A stretch of 11,492 bases of DNA, from contig CAZJUO010000035.1 of NCBI GenBank assembly GCA_964549245.1, positions 1-11,492 on the forward strand, read 5' to 3'. Position numbers and translations under genes: made by a program. Under the pieces are notes generated by a model. That model had not been told where the DNA came from, ran no database searches, and saw only the letters and a list, made by a program, of their open reading frames with translations. The DNA comes from CAZJUO01 sp964549245. Its GTDB lineage: Bacteria; Patescibacteriota; Patescibacteriia; UBA10025; JAHIVO01. Of the stretch, positions 1 through 6,746 are shown piece by piece. Each line of letters begins with the position of its first letter. The stretch's first letter is position 1.

Positions 1-298
1 TTCTTTCCAAATTTTGCGCATCAATAATCTGCACCACGACATCAGGCTTTTCATCCATAATAAAATCGGCCGTGACAGTTTCTTCTTCTGAGTATGCCGT
101 CAGGCTATAAGCACCAGGCAAGTCAACCAACTGAATTTTTTTATTGCGGTAACGAAACGGGCCCTGTTTTTTTTCCACAGTTTTGCCCGGCCAATTGCCC
201 ACATGCTGATGGGAACCGGTTAACGTGTTGAATAACGTGGATTTGCCAACATTAGGATTGCCGGTTAAACCAACCAAAATATCATACTTTTTCTGCAT
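1..298 (-). CDS. feoB: Ferrous iron transport protein B, N-terminal GTPase part (partial)
   Basis: This is the first 99 codons of FeoB, the inner-membrane ferrous iron transporter; the rest lies beyond the left edge. The visible part is the cytoplasmic G domain. Residues 13-20 read GNPNVGKS (G1/P-loop), T40 in the segment VGNWPGKTVEKK is the switch-I (G2) threonine typical of FeoB, and DLPG at 59-62 is G3. The segment ending IIDAQNLER matches the usual FeoB VVDATNLER region. The ATG at 298 has a clear ribosome-binding site (AGGAG, five bases upstream), unlike its two upstream partners. It overlaps the end of feoA by 17 bp, so the two are cotranscribed and probably translationally coupled. The G4/G5 motifs and the membrane domain cannot be judged here. 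The family call is secure. Confidence 0.96.
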   Translation of the reverse strand, partial: MQKKYDILVGLTGNPNVGKSTLFNTLTGSHQHVGNWPGKTVEKKQGPFRYRNKKIQLVDLPGAYSLTAYSEEETVTADFIMDEKPDVVVQIIDAQNLER

Positions 299-509
299 AT
301 ATTCTCCTAGCCTGCCCCCTACCTAAGGCAATTTTAGAATTGAATATTTTTAAAACCATTGGCCCAAACAAATCGTTCTTTAACACCATCAATTCAGTAC
401 CGTCGTACAATCCTAAATCGCAAAGCCTATGCCGAAACATCATCCCCCGGCATCTAATACCCACGATTCTTACCAAGTCGCCTGCTTTAAAACGGACAAG
501 TGATTTCAT
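282..509 (-). CDS. feoA: FeoA-like SH3 domain protein
   Basis: A 75-residue protein of typical FeoA length, a small cytoplasmic SH3-like partner thought to modulate FeoB. It has the expected layout: a first strand with LVRFKAGDLVRIVGI, then a central region with the Arg-rich stretch RHRLCDLGLYDGTELMVL, where the LGL and G-TEL residues are the family hallmark, and a last strand SKIALGRGQARRIYAEKV. I chose the ATG at 509 because it overlaps the stop of the DtxR-family gene as ATGA (506-509). A longer reading frame begins at a TTG at 545 but would overlap dtxR by 40 bp and adds a low-complexity leader. No Shine-Dalgarno site is visible before 509, so translation probably depends on coupling. DtxR itself lacks its usual C-terminal SH3 domain; FeoA supplies that fold separately. 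Confidence 0.92.
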   Translation of the reverse strand: MKSLVRFKAGDLVRIVGIRCRGMMFRHRLCDLGLYDGTELMVLKNDLFGPMVLKIFNSKIALGRGQARRIYAEKV

Positions 510-916
510 ATTTTGATTGTTGGAATTTTTTTGCCACTGGGGCAATATTTTGGATTATTAATAAATTTTGCTAGTTTTTTTATAACCTGATCAGAAAAAC
601 CGTGTTCAAGCCGATGCGCTTCCGCGTGTACCTTGTCTTTGCCAACGCCTAAGAAATTAAGCAGAAAAACTTCAATAATCCTATGTTTATACATTAATTT
701 TTTAGCTAAGCGTAGCCCTTGAGCCGTAAATGAAACATAAGAATACGGCTTAATTTTTATAAATTTTCTTTTGGCTAATTTTCTCAGCATTTCCGACACC
801 GAAGCCTTAGAAATGCCTAAATATTGTGCAATATCTACAGAGCGGATGGTTTTGTCGTTATTTTCCCACAATCCGTATATTGTCCTTAAATAATCCTCCC
901 TATTTTGCTGAACCAT
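506..916 (-). CDS. DtxR/MntR-family metal-dependent transcriptional repressor
   Basis: A 136-residue winged-helix repressor of the DtxR/MntR/IdeR family. Residues 1-70 form the DNA-binding domain (MVQQNREDYLRTIY start, helix-turn-helix around 26-50 with DIAQYLGISKASVSEML). Residues 75-136 form the dimerisation and metal-binding domain. By alignment in my head with DtxR and MntR, the metal ligands are D8, H101, E104 and H105 (primary site) and H78, E82, H97 (ancillary site). D8 is MntR-like, while the HAEAHRLEH stretch is DtxR-like with His in place of Cys102, so metal choice is uncertain. The protein stops at the end of the second domain and has no SH3 domain. It overlaps feoA by 4 bp (ATGA). 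The promoter contains a DtxR-type inverted repeat, so autorepression by Fe(II) or Mn(II) is likely. No Shine-Dalgarno site precedes the ATG at 916. Confidence 0.93.
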   Translation of the reverse strand: MVQQNREDYLRTIYGLWENNDKTIRSVDIAQYLGISKASVSEMLRKLAKRKFIKIKPYSYVSFTAQGLRLAKKLMYKHRIIEVFLLNFLGVGKDKVHAEAHRLEHGFSDQVIKKLAKFINNPKYCPSGKKIPTIKI

Positions 917-926
917 AAAAAAATAA

Positions 927-952
927 GTTAGGAATACCTAACTCCAGGTTAG
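927..952. promoter_or_regulatory. Probable DtxR/IdeR-type operator of the dtxR-feoAB operon
   Basis: Positions 927-942 are a perfect inverted repeat GTTAGG-AATA-CCTAAC. A second, overlapping one, CTAAC-TCCAG-GTTAG, fills 938-952. The half sites (TTAGG/CCTAA, AGGTTAG) match the known DtxR/IdeR iron box, whose consensus is TTAGGTTAG-S-CTAACCTAA. The element lies 11 to 36 bp upstream of the repressor start and covers the proposed -10 hexamer, so bound repressor would block RNA polymerase. Two overlapping palindromes suggest that two dimers bind on opposite faces, as is known for DtxR and IdeR. Identification rests on sequence match and position only. Confidence 0.75.
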
Positions 953-974
953 TCTATTTTTATTTCCCTGTCAA
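946..974 (-). promoter_or_regulatory. Promoter of dtxR-feoA-feoB
   Basis: On the minus strand there is a consensus -35 TTGACA (969-974), a 17-bp spacer, and TAACCT (946-951) as -10. The -10 is poor (3 of 6) but stands at the ideal distance and inside the operator repeat. Transcription would start near 939, leaving a leader of about 22 nt. The preceding flavoenzyme gene ends at 1009, so this is a separate transcription start within a run of same-strand genes. Confidence 0.5.
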
Positions 975-1008
975 ACCACCATTAAACAAATACATATAAG
1001 CACTCTAT

Positions 1009-2346
1009 TTACTTAAAAAATGGCAGCACTGACTGGGCTGCGGTAATTAAAGGGTACACCGTTGGAGCTGGCGTAATCAAAGGATGCGTGGCCACCTGTA
1101 AGCTGCTGATATCATAAACCGTGGCTTTTTTCTGAATTGCTAATGCAATAGTGTTAACCATCTCGCCCGCTGCCTCTGGTCCCATAACCTGGCCACCCAG
1201 CAATACTCCTCCCTTTTTTGAAAAAATTAGCTTTACCGTTATCAAATGCGTGTCGGGTAAAGAGCCGGGATGGTGCGATGGGCACTGAACCTGCCCTGAA
1301 ACAGTGGTTTGGGCAGCCGTTTTTTCATTCAAACCGGCGCAGCCTAATAGCAAACCATTAATAAAAGTGGAAAAGCAAGCTAGTGTACCCGTATTTCTCA
1401 CCATATTTCGGCGCTGGTATATATTTATGCCGGCTATCCTCGCCTCATAACAGGCGGTGGAGGCTAACATGACAGGCAATGCTTTGCCAGTAAAGAAATC
1501 TTTTGTTTCGGCGCAATCACCAACTGCAAAGATATCTGGAATGTTCGTCTGCATATACTGATTAACTTTAATGCCGCCATATTCGCCCTTTGTAATTCCT
1601 GTCCCTTTAGTGATCTGAACGTTTGGTCTTGCGCCAACCGACATAATTACCTCGTCAGCCATAATTTTTTTGCCGCTTCTAAGTTGTATATAGCTGGCTT
1701 TCTGCCAACCGCCGATTTCTTTAACTTCTGAACCGGTCAGTATATTCACTCCTTTTTTAATTAACTTTTTTTCAGCCTCAACAGTAAAATCAGAATCCAT
1801 GGTCATTCCCAAACAACAATCCAGCTTTTCAATTACAGTAATTTTCTTATTTTTTATTCCGCTTAACTCTTCCGCTAACTCTACGCCAATATATCCGCCT
1901 CCAATAATTACAATATTTTTTGCTTTTACTATTGCCCTTCTCAGCTTTTTCAAATACTCATAATCTTTTTTAACGTACCACACGCCTTTTTTATCCGCGC
2001 CGGGAATTGGTATGGCTACCGGTTCTGAACCAGTGGCCAAAATTAACTTATCATACTTTATCTTATCTCTATTACTAAGAAATAAAATCTTACTAATTGT
2101 ATCGCAGTTAATCGCTTTACTGATAATAATTTTCACACCAACGGCTGTCAAAGATTTATCCGGCAAAATGTCCTTATCCACTGAATTCAAACGATTAAAA
2201 ATATAAGGGATGCCGCAAGGTATGATTGAAATTTCACTCTGCCGAACCAACATAACTTTTTTGCCGGGATTTTTCTTTTTGGCAGTAATGGCAGCAATTA
2301 CGCCAGCTGGACCGCCCCCCACTACTAAAATATTTGTCTTTTTCAT
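1009..2346 (-). CDS. CoA-disulfide reductase/NADH oxidase-like FAD-dependent pyridine nucleotide-disulfide oxidoreductase
   Basis: A 445-residue flavoenzyme of usual family length. The N-terminal FAD-binding motif is VVGGGPAG (8-15). A single redox-active cysteine, C44, lies in PCGIPY, the position of Cys43 in CoA-disulfide reductase and Cys42 in NADH oxidase or peroxidase. ATGSEP (104-109) follows, then a NAD(P)H-binding IIGGGYIGVELAEE (147-160), and the second FAD motif IFAVGDCAE (272-280). The C-terminal dimerisation domain ends with HPLITPAP. It is likely cytosolic and reduces CoA disulfide, persulfide, oxygen or peroxide with NAD(P)H; sequence alone does not decide which. No fused rhodanese domain is present. 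It follows the ABC permease by 16 bp and so probably belongs to the exporter operon. No Shine-Dalgarno site is visible before the ATG at 2346. Confidence 0.9.
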   Translation of the reverse strand: MKKTNILVVGGGPAGVIAAITAKKKNPGKKVMLVRQSEISIIPCGIPYIFNRLNSVDKDILPDKSLTAVGVKIIISKAINCDTISKILFLSNRDKIKYDKLILATGSEPVAIPIPGADKKGVWYVKKDYEYLKKLRRAIVKAKNIVIIGGGYIGVELAEELSGIKNKKITVIEKLDCCLGMTMDSDFTVEAEKKLIKKGVNILTGSEVKEIGGWQKASYIQLRSGKKIMADEVIMSVGARPNVQITKGTGITKGEYGGIKVNQYMQTNIPDIFAVGDCAETKDFFTGKALPVMLASTACYEARIAGINIYQRRNMVRNTGTLACFSTFINGLLLGCAGLNEKTAAQTTVSGQVQCPSHHPGSLPDTHLITVKLIFSKKGGVLLGGQVMGPEAAGEMVNTIALAIQKKATVYDISSLQVATHPLITPAPTVYPLITAAQSVLPFFK

Positions 2347-2362
2347 ACGATAGTAAAAATAG

Positions 2363-3103
2363 TTAAAATCTTTTACTTAAATTGCGTTTATGCCATACTA
2401 TGGCCATGATAAAAAAGAAAATGCCAAAACCGAATAATGCCAAAAGGCTATAAGTTAAATCAAAATTACCGGATCCGCTAACCGCATTCCTAGCAATATC
2501 AGTATAGTAAGTAAGCGGAGAAAGATATGATAAAAACCTCCAAGCGCCCATACTGGCAATGGGTATAAATACTCCGCTAATAAAAAGTAGGGGGAACTTT
2601 AACATGGTTGACAGCATCATGGTATCAGCTGGTTTATCAGTGGGCGGAGCAGAAATTAATAGACCCAAAGAAGCAAAACAAAAAGCACCAGCCAGCGTGC
2701 CTATTACCAATGGCCAAGTGATTATACCAATTCCTAATAAAAAAACACTAATTATTAAAATAAAAAACGTCACAAACAGCCCCAACATAAATGAGGCAAC
2801 AACGTCTCCTAATATAATTGCCCAGATAGCAATTGGGGCGGACACCAAGCGTTCAAAAGTTTTCATTCTAGTCTCCCAAGGTGCAATCATGGGCCCGATG
2901 GAAGAACCGGCAAAAAATAATGACATACCCAGCAGGCCGGGTATTAAAAAATCTAAAGGTAGCTTTTTGCCGACCGAAAATGCTAAAAACATAAAAAAAG
3001 GAGTTAAAATACCCATCATCACAACTGGCCCTTTAAAATAATAAATTGACAAATCCTTTTTGGCAATGGCTAAAGACCTTTTGATTTGCGCTAAAAATAT
3101 CAT
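2363..3103 (-). CDS. ABC-2 type transporter permease
   Basis: A 246-residue integral membrane protein with about six hydrophobic segments (roughly residues 25-45, 52-70, 90-120, 122-150, 168-187 and 213-238), the usual size and layout of an ABC-2 (NatB/DrrB-like) permease. The segment ETRMKTFERLVSAPI (residues 77-91) corresponds to the family's coupling region after the second membrane helix, usually E-x-G-T-x-E-R-L-x-x-x-P. LSPLTYYTDIARNAVSG near 195-211 matches the conserved SPLTY-D-R region before the last helix. It overlaps the ATPase gene by ATGA (3100-3103), so the two are translationally coupled and form one exporter. The substrate is unknown. Neighbours for thiol redox (Trx-CcdA fusion upstream, CoADR-like enzyme downstream) are the only hint. 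Confidence 0.93.
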   Translation of the reverse strand: MIFLAQIKRSLAIAKKDLSIYYFKGPVVMMGILTPFFMFLAFSVGKKLPLDFLIPGLLGMSLFFAGSSIGPMIAPWETRMKTFERLVSAPIAIWAIILGDVVASFMLGLFVTFFILIISVFLLGIGIITWPLVIGTLAGAFCFASLGLLISAPPTDKPADTMMLSTMLKFPLLFISGVFIPIASMGAWRFLSYLSPLTYYTDIARNAVSGSGNFDLTYSLLALFGFGIFFFIMAIVWHKRNLSKRF

Positions 3104-4017
3104 TTATTTTTTCTCCCTGTTACATTTACGAATACGTCTTCCAGACTTGGCTCTAAAGTAACTAAAGATAATATTTGATTGCCGGTTTGCTTTGAATAAT
3201 TGCATAGTTCAAAAATTACTAAGCTCGGATTATCAGTATATAACCTAAATCTATCTCCAGCTTTTTTTATTGAGGTAACGTTAGAAAAATAGTTTTTTTC
3301 GGACCGAAAAGGTTTTTGAAAAGCCACCTCAATGGAATAATTAATCCCCATCATGCGTTTTAAGTTTTCCGGCCGGTCTATAACCACAATTCGGCCGCGA
3401 TTCATGATGGCTACCCGGTCGCACAACTGGTTAGCCTCTTCAATGTTGTGGGTGGTTAATAATACGGTGGTCCCTTTCTTATTTAGTTCGATAATCACCT
3501 CTCGAATTAGCCTAACGCTAGCCACATCCAATCCGGAAGTTGGCTCATCCAAAAAAAGTAATTTTGGTTTGCTGATCAAAGACATGGCCACAATCAAACG
3601 CTGCTTCATGCCTTTTGAAAACTTCTTTACTTTCAATTTTCTTCTGTCGTACAATTTAAATCGTCGTAATAGCTCATTAGCTCTTTCCTTGCGAATATCC
3701 TTTGCCATACCGTATAACTCGCCCATCAGCAACATGTTTCTATAAGCAGATAAATCGATATAAGCATTTGCCATTTCTGGGACTACACCAATAATTTGCC
3801 TAGCCGCCAAAGGTTTTTTTTGTATATCATGCCCACCGATCGTGACATTGCCACTGCTCGGTTTTAAAATTCCAGTAAACATCCTGATTGTGGTGGTTTT
3901 TCCCGCGCCATTCGGGCCAAGTAAACCAAAAATTTCTTGGTCATTGATGTTCAAACTTAATCCATCTACAGCTACAATTTCATCGAATTTTTTTATTAAT
4001 TTATTTGCAACAATCAT
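3100..4017 (-). CDS. ABC transporter ATP-binding protein (ABC-2 exporter type)
   Basis: A 305-residue ATPase of the CcmA/DrrA/NatA type that powers the neighbouring permease. Walker A is GPNGAGKT (34-41), the signature is FSKGMKQR (133-140), and Walker B with catalytic glutamate is LLFLDEP (153-159, E158). The D-loop is SGLD (161-164) and the switch histidine is H190 in LLTTH. At the Q-loop the sequence reads GVVPE, with Glu81 where Gln is textbook; this Glu is common in ABC-2 exporters. Residues 225-305 form the C-terminal extension that ends in TLEPSLEDVFVNVTG, typical of this subfamily. It starts 15 bp after the Trx-CcdA fusion gene and overlaps the permease by 4 bp. No clear Shine-Dalgarno site precedes the ATG at 4017. 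Confidence 0.95.
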   Translation of the reverse strand: MIVANKLIKKFDEIVAVDGLSLNINDQEIFGLLGPNGAGKTTTIRMFTGILKPSSGNVTIGGHDIQKKPLAARQIIGVVPEMANAYIDLSAYRNMLLMGELYGMAKDIRKERANELLRRFKLYDRRKLKVKKFSKGMKQRLIVAMSLISKPKLLFLDEPTSGLDVASVRLIREVIIELNKKGTTVLLTTHNIEEANQLCDRVAIMNRGRIVVIDRPENLKRMMGINYSIEVAFQKPFRSEKNYFSNVTSIKKAGDRFRLYTDNPSLVIFELCNYSKQTGNQILSLVTLEPSLEDVFVNVTGRKNK

Positions 4018-4032
4018 TAAATTAAAAGTTAA

Positions 4033-5514
4033 CTAGACCCACCCAGCCATCATGGCCGCACCCAAAGCCAACATTATTATTCCAGCTACTAAGTGAAGCG
4101 TGGTGATATGTTTTTCTTTCCAAGCGGAAATATCCTCCACTCTGCGAAAACCAATATAAACAATGCCAATAATCACCAGCATAGGGGCCACAAAAATTAA
4201 ATTGTATAAAAGCAAAGGTGGCAGCGTTTTAATTATATCCATAGCCGACAAAATACCTCCAGCAATAATATACGGACCAATGGTGCAGGGCAGTAAAAAT
4301 AAAGTTACAAAAATTCCTACACCAAAAGCGCCGCGCGGTGAAGTAATGCCGCCAATAATCTTTTTAACTTTGGGTCTCATAAATAAAGGCATTTCGGTCC
4401 CTGTCCGGCCTGGCTTATATTTGAAAAAATCCCTAATATTTAAAATACCTAATATTACCGCAATAGCCCCCAGAATTTTATAAAGCCACAAACGCACTGC
4501 GGTCAACGCTTGAACTAACTGAAAAAACTTGATAATCACCAACCCATAAAAAAGATACATAATATAAATGGAAACCACGAATGCCAGACCAGCAAAAATA
4601 ATATTTTTCCTTTTACTCGGATTGTAAGCCAAAATCGCGGTTAACATAAGCACCAGCACCGCTAAAGCGCAAGGATTGACCGCATCAACTGCCGCCAAAG
4701 AAATTATTTTAGTCCAAGTAAGATCAGCCTCGCCGCCCTCTTCATTAACTTCTGCTTCGGACTGGTTATCAGTTGACTCTTCCCCTACTGCTGGAGTTTC
4801 TTCACCAATAACCTCAGCAAAAGGCAAAAGCTCGGAATCCAAAACAAGCCCCTCGCCATCCCATTGGAAAAGCCAATTATCAACAACCACAGCATGCTCA
4901 AATTCCACATTACTCCCTGATAACGGCATGGCTACTGGCTCCACATTGATATAATCGCTATTTGCCAAAACCTGATCCGTATTAGAACTCAATACAAGCT
5001 GTCTTAACAATTGGCTGTCGCTTTCACCTTCCTTATATTTAACTAAGATTTTATTTTGGTGCCAAATTTTTGGCGCCCCCGCTAAACTAGCAATATCTAA
5101 ATTGGTAAAATAAGCCTCTGAACCATTATTCAACAAGCAAACATTGTCTTTTAAGGCTTCCAAAATGCCGTCGATATTATCTAAAATAGGCGAATCTCCC
5201 TTTAAATTCTGTTCTTCGCTAAAAATAATTAAAGGCACGCCCAGACCAGAACCATACTGCTCGTCATATTGGTATAATAAAGGCCCGTTTACTTGCTGGT
5301 TATATATTTCATACTCAATAATTATTAAACTAGGATGCTGGTTAAGCAAATCCCCCAGTACAACCGGATCCGTCTTGGCACAATGCGGACAACCAACGCC
5401 GGTAAAATAAACCGCACACGCACCCTCCTCTTGAGCCATTACCTTATTAGCTGATATAAAAATATTGAGCAAAAACACAAGCAATACTACTATTATCCTT
5501 AAACTATTTTTCAT
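4033..5514 (-). CDS. Secreted thioredoxin-like domain fused to CcdA/DsbD-type membrane thiol-disulfide transporter
   Basis: A 493-residue membrane protein. Residues 1-27 are a signal peptide (MKNSLR basic end, hydrophobic core, VMA|Q cleavage-like site). Residues about 32-125 form a thioredoxin/glutaredoxin-like domain with the redox pair C42-P-H-C45 and a later VPLIIF (cis-Pro type) at 93-98. Residues about 140-230 are a region I do not recognise, then an acidic Glu-rich linker (about 231-265). Residues 268-493 hold about six membrane helices with the CcdA/DsbD pair of cysteines: C282 in DAVNPCAL and C410 in LLPCTIGPY. Known relatives carry electrons from cytosolic thioredoxin across the membrane to outer thiols; here donor and outer acceptor would be one chain. 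I chose the ATG at 5514; the frame extends to a TTG at 5538 without ribosome-binding site. The gene heads the exporter operon. Confidence 0.88.
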   Translation of the reverse strand: MKNSLRIIVVLLVFLLNIFISANKVMAQEEGACAVYFTGVGCPHCAKTDPVVLGDLLNQHPSLIIIEYEIYNQQVNGPLLYQYDEQYGSGLGVPLIIFSEEQNLKGDSPILDNIDGILEALKDNVCLLNNGSEAYFTNLDIASLAGAPKIWHQNKILVKYKEGESDSQLLRQLVLSSNTDQVLANSDYINVEPVAMPLSGSNVEFEHAVVVDNWLFQWDGEGLVLDSELLPFAEVIGEETPAVGEESTDNQSEAEVNEEGGEADLTWTKIISLAAVDAVNPCALAVLVLMLTAILAYNPSKRKNIIFAGLAFVVSIYIMYLFYGLVIIKFFQLVQALTAVRLWLYKILGAIAVILGILNIRDFFKYKPGRTGTEMPLFMRPKVKKIIGGITSPRGAFGVGIFVTLFLLPCTIGPYIIAGGILSAMDIIKTLPPLLLYNLIFVAPMLVIIGIVYIGFRRVEDISAWKEKHITTLHLVAGIIMLALGAAMMAGWV

Positions 5515-5575
5515 AATATTTTCTTTAGTATCTATCAATATTCAAAAAATTATTTAATCGATGGGCGTTTTCAAA

Positions 5576-5851
5576 CTATTTTTCTATAGAAATTGCCTTG
5601 CCTTTTATTAGAGCATAACTAACCTTATGGATAGCAGATGCTAAAATTCTCTGAAAAGTACTTTGCGAGGTACGCATCCTTTTCGCACACTCGTGCTGGT
5701 CAAGCCCCGTCACATTTTTTAAACGCAAAGCTTCCACTTCTTCCCTGCTTAACTCTACCACCTCAAGCGTACGCAAAGGAACCCCCCGGGGCTTGAAATA
5801 AGTTACATGGGGATTAAACTTGATTCTTCGAATCGATCTGGGACGAGGCAT
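5576..5851 (-). CDS. DUF134/UPF0251 family DNA-binding protein
   Basis: A 91-residue protein matching the UPF0251 (DUF134) family over its whole length. It has MPRPRSIRRI at the start, the diagnostic VTYFKPRGVPLRTLE (residues 16-30), then a sigma-70 region-4-like helix-turn-helix (about 33-80) with LSREEVEALRLK and TSQSTFQRILASAIHKV, and a final IKGKAISIE strand. From family knowledge, these proteins often sit beside or are fused to NifX/NifB-type (PF02579) domains and are thought to be regulators. Here a NifX-like gene is 1.2 kb upstream in the same transcriptional direction, which supports a shared role. It starts 12 bp after the zinc-ribbon gene; a GGAG lies about 20 bases upstream of the ATG, further than ideal. 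Its target is unknown. The inverted repeat before the NifX-like gene is one candidate. Confidence 0.93.
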   Translation of the reverse strand: MPRPRSIRRIKFNPHVTYFKPRGVPLRTLEVVELSREEVEALRLKNVTGLDQHECAKRMRTSQSTFQRILASAIHKVSYALIKGKAISIEK

Positions 5852-5863
5852 ACGTTTTTTAAA

Positions 5864-6046
5864 TTAGCAATTCTCTCCTTTCATTTCCGTGCCGCATTTT
5901 GGGCATGAGACTTGATTGCACGGCACACCTCGCTGATGCTTTTGTTGATAGCCGCATTTTGGGCAGATACAAATACTTGAACCGACCAGGCCTGGTCCTT
6001 CGTTATTTAATGCTTGGTTTCTACCCATACCATTGTAAAATTGCAT
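5864..6046 (-). CDS. Double zinc-ribbon miniprotein
   Basis: A 60-residue protein with seven cysteines. Two zinc-knuckle motifs, CPKCGY (28-33) and CPKCGT (48-53), flank HQRGVPCNQ (37-45); C26, C43 and the terminal C60 are extra. The arrangement CPKCGY-x(4-5)-RG-x-PC-x(4)-CPKCG is one I recognise from small proteins that recur near NifX-like, DUF134 and ferredoxin genes, but I know of no proven function. Binding of one zinc or iron ion in a rubredoxin-like knuckle pair is likely. The first 25 residues look unstructured. The ATG at 6046 has only a weak AAAAG upstream; an internal ATG at codon 7 (GGTATGGG context) is an alternative. It lies 67 bp after the ferredoxin gene and 12 bp before DUF134. 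Confidence 0.82.
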   Translation of the reverse strand: MQFYNGMGRNQALNNEGPGLVGSSICICPKCGYQQKHQRGVPCNQVSCPKCGTEMKGENC

Positions 6047-6113
6047 AATACTTTTAAAAATTAATTATAATGATTGCTATAGTTATTTTTTTGCTTCCGG
6101 TGTAATGCGTTAC

Positions 6114-6494
6114 TTATCCCTTTCGCCGAGTCCGTCTCATAGCTTTTCCATGGACTACACCCACACCTCCGTACCTGCCAAACCCTCTACGTCTAAACCC
6201 GTCACCAGTTTCAAACCTCTTCCTTTTGCCCCTGACTCGAGTTTTAACTTCTAAAAACAGGTGTCTAGTCGCATCCGATGCGATATGTATTGAACTCTCA
6301 TTTCCTGATTTCTCTATACCATTAACTTTTTCGATCGCCCCGCTTGGACATACGTCCTCACCACCGCATTGCTCAAGTTTTCCCTGGTCTGCAATGTCTG
6401 CTTTGCCGTCCGCACCAATTCGCGTGGCGCCTGGACATGTCTGTAAGCACAACTGACAGCCAATGCATTTTTGTTTATTTACCCTGTAAAACAT
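6114..6494 (-). CDS. Single [4Fe-4S] ferredoxin with basic Arg/Gly-rich C-terminal tail
   Basis: A 126-residue protein whose first 58 residues are a small ferredoxin. The cysteines are C10, C13, C16, C20, C43 and C49, in KCIGCQLCLQTCP and QCGGEDVCPSGAI. This is the pattern of Thermotoga maritima ferredoxin, in which C10, C13, C16 and the last Cys bind one [4Fe-4S] cluster and C20-C43 form a disulfide; the same roles are inferred here. A second cluster is unlikely because it would lack ligands. Residues 59-126 form an extension not normal for such ferredoxins. It is very basic and Arg/Gly rich (VRGKRKRF, GFRRRGFGRYGGVG, MRRTRRKG), resembling the Arg/Gly stretch in the DUF5320-like protein nearby. 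The tail could bind nucleic acid, membrane or a partner. No strong Shine-Dalgarno site precedes the ATG at 6494. Confidence 0.87.
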   Translation of the reverse strand: MFYRVNKQKCIGCQLCLQTCPGATRIGADGKADIADQGKLEQCGGEDVCPSGAIEKVNGIEKSGNESSIHIASDATRHLFLEVKTRVRGKRKRFETGDGFRRRGFGRYGGVGVVHGKAMRRTRRKG

Positions 6495-6742
6495 AAGTAA
6501 TCTTATTTTATTTTATCAAAAATACGCTAGAATTTACAATTGGACCATATTCCACTTTCGCATTTATTCGAATGTGAATATTTGCCCGACCTGTTTATGC
6601 CGTAATGTAAAACGAAGAGTCTGTTGCGCCTTAACGCTTTAGCAACGTAGATAATTACTTTTTTCTTTACTAAACGCTAATCCCCCAAATTCGGGCTACA
6701 ATCCTGACACTAACCTTTATAAATAAGCGTAACAATTTTAGC
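6495..6742. other. Intergenic region between the NifX-like and ferredoxin genes
   Basis: No convincing gene is seen in these 248 bp. It contains an imperfect dyad, CACTTTCG at 6553-6560 against CGAATGTG at 6569-6576 (one mismatch), about 60 bp before the ferredoxin start, which could be an operator. It also contains a 5-bp stem GTTGC/GCAAC (6623-6627 and 6642-6646), and the 12-mer TAACCTTTATAA (6711-6722), which recurs in the EncFtn leader. A possible minus-strand promoter for the ferredoxin gene is TTGTAA with TAAAAT 18 bp downstream, close to the start codon, but it is weak. Confidence 0.4.
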
Positions 6743-6746
6743 TTAT
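6723..6746 (-). terminator. Weak hairpin at the end of the NifX-like gene
   Basis: ATAAGC (6723-6728) and GCTTAT (6741-6746) can form a 6-bp AT-rich stem with a 12-nt loop that overlaps the stop codon of the NifX-like gene, followed on the minus strand by TTTATAAA. Stem and U-tract are both poor, so this is at best a leaky terminator. Confidence 0.25.

Noticed and set aside
510..545. Upstream TTG start for FeoA
   Set aside because: The ATGA overlap at 506-509 gives the normal FeoA length and a coupled start; the longer form has a low-complexity leader and a large overlap with dtxR.
2559..3041. Plus-strand open frame of 160 codons
   Set aside because: It is antisense to the ABC permease, whose protein has clear membrane helices and family motifs; the plus-strand product has no recognisable feature.
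5515..5538. Upstream TTG start for the Trx-CcdA fusion
   Set aside because: It would put a charged leader before a normal signal peptide; the ATG at 5514 starts the signal peptide directly.
6623..6646. GTTGC/GCAAC stem as a terminator
   Set aside because: Only five base pairs with a 14-nt loop and no proper T-tract on the minus strand; no plus-strand gene ends here.
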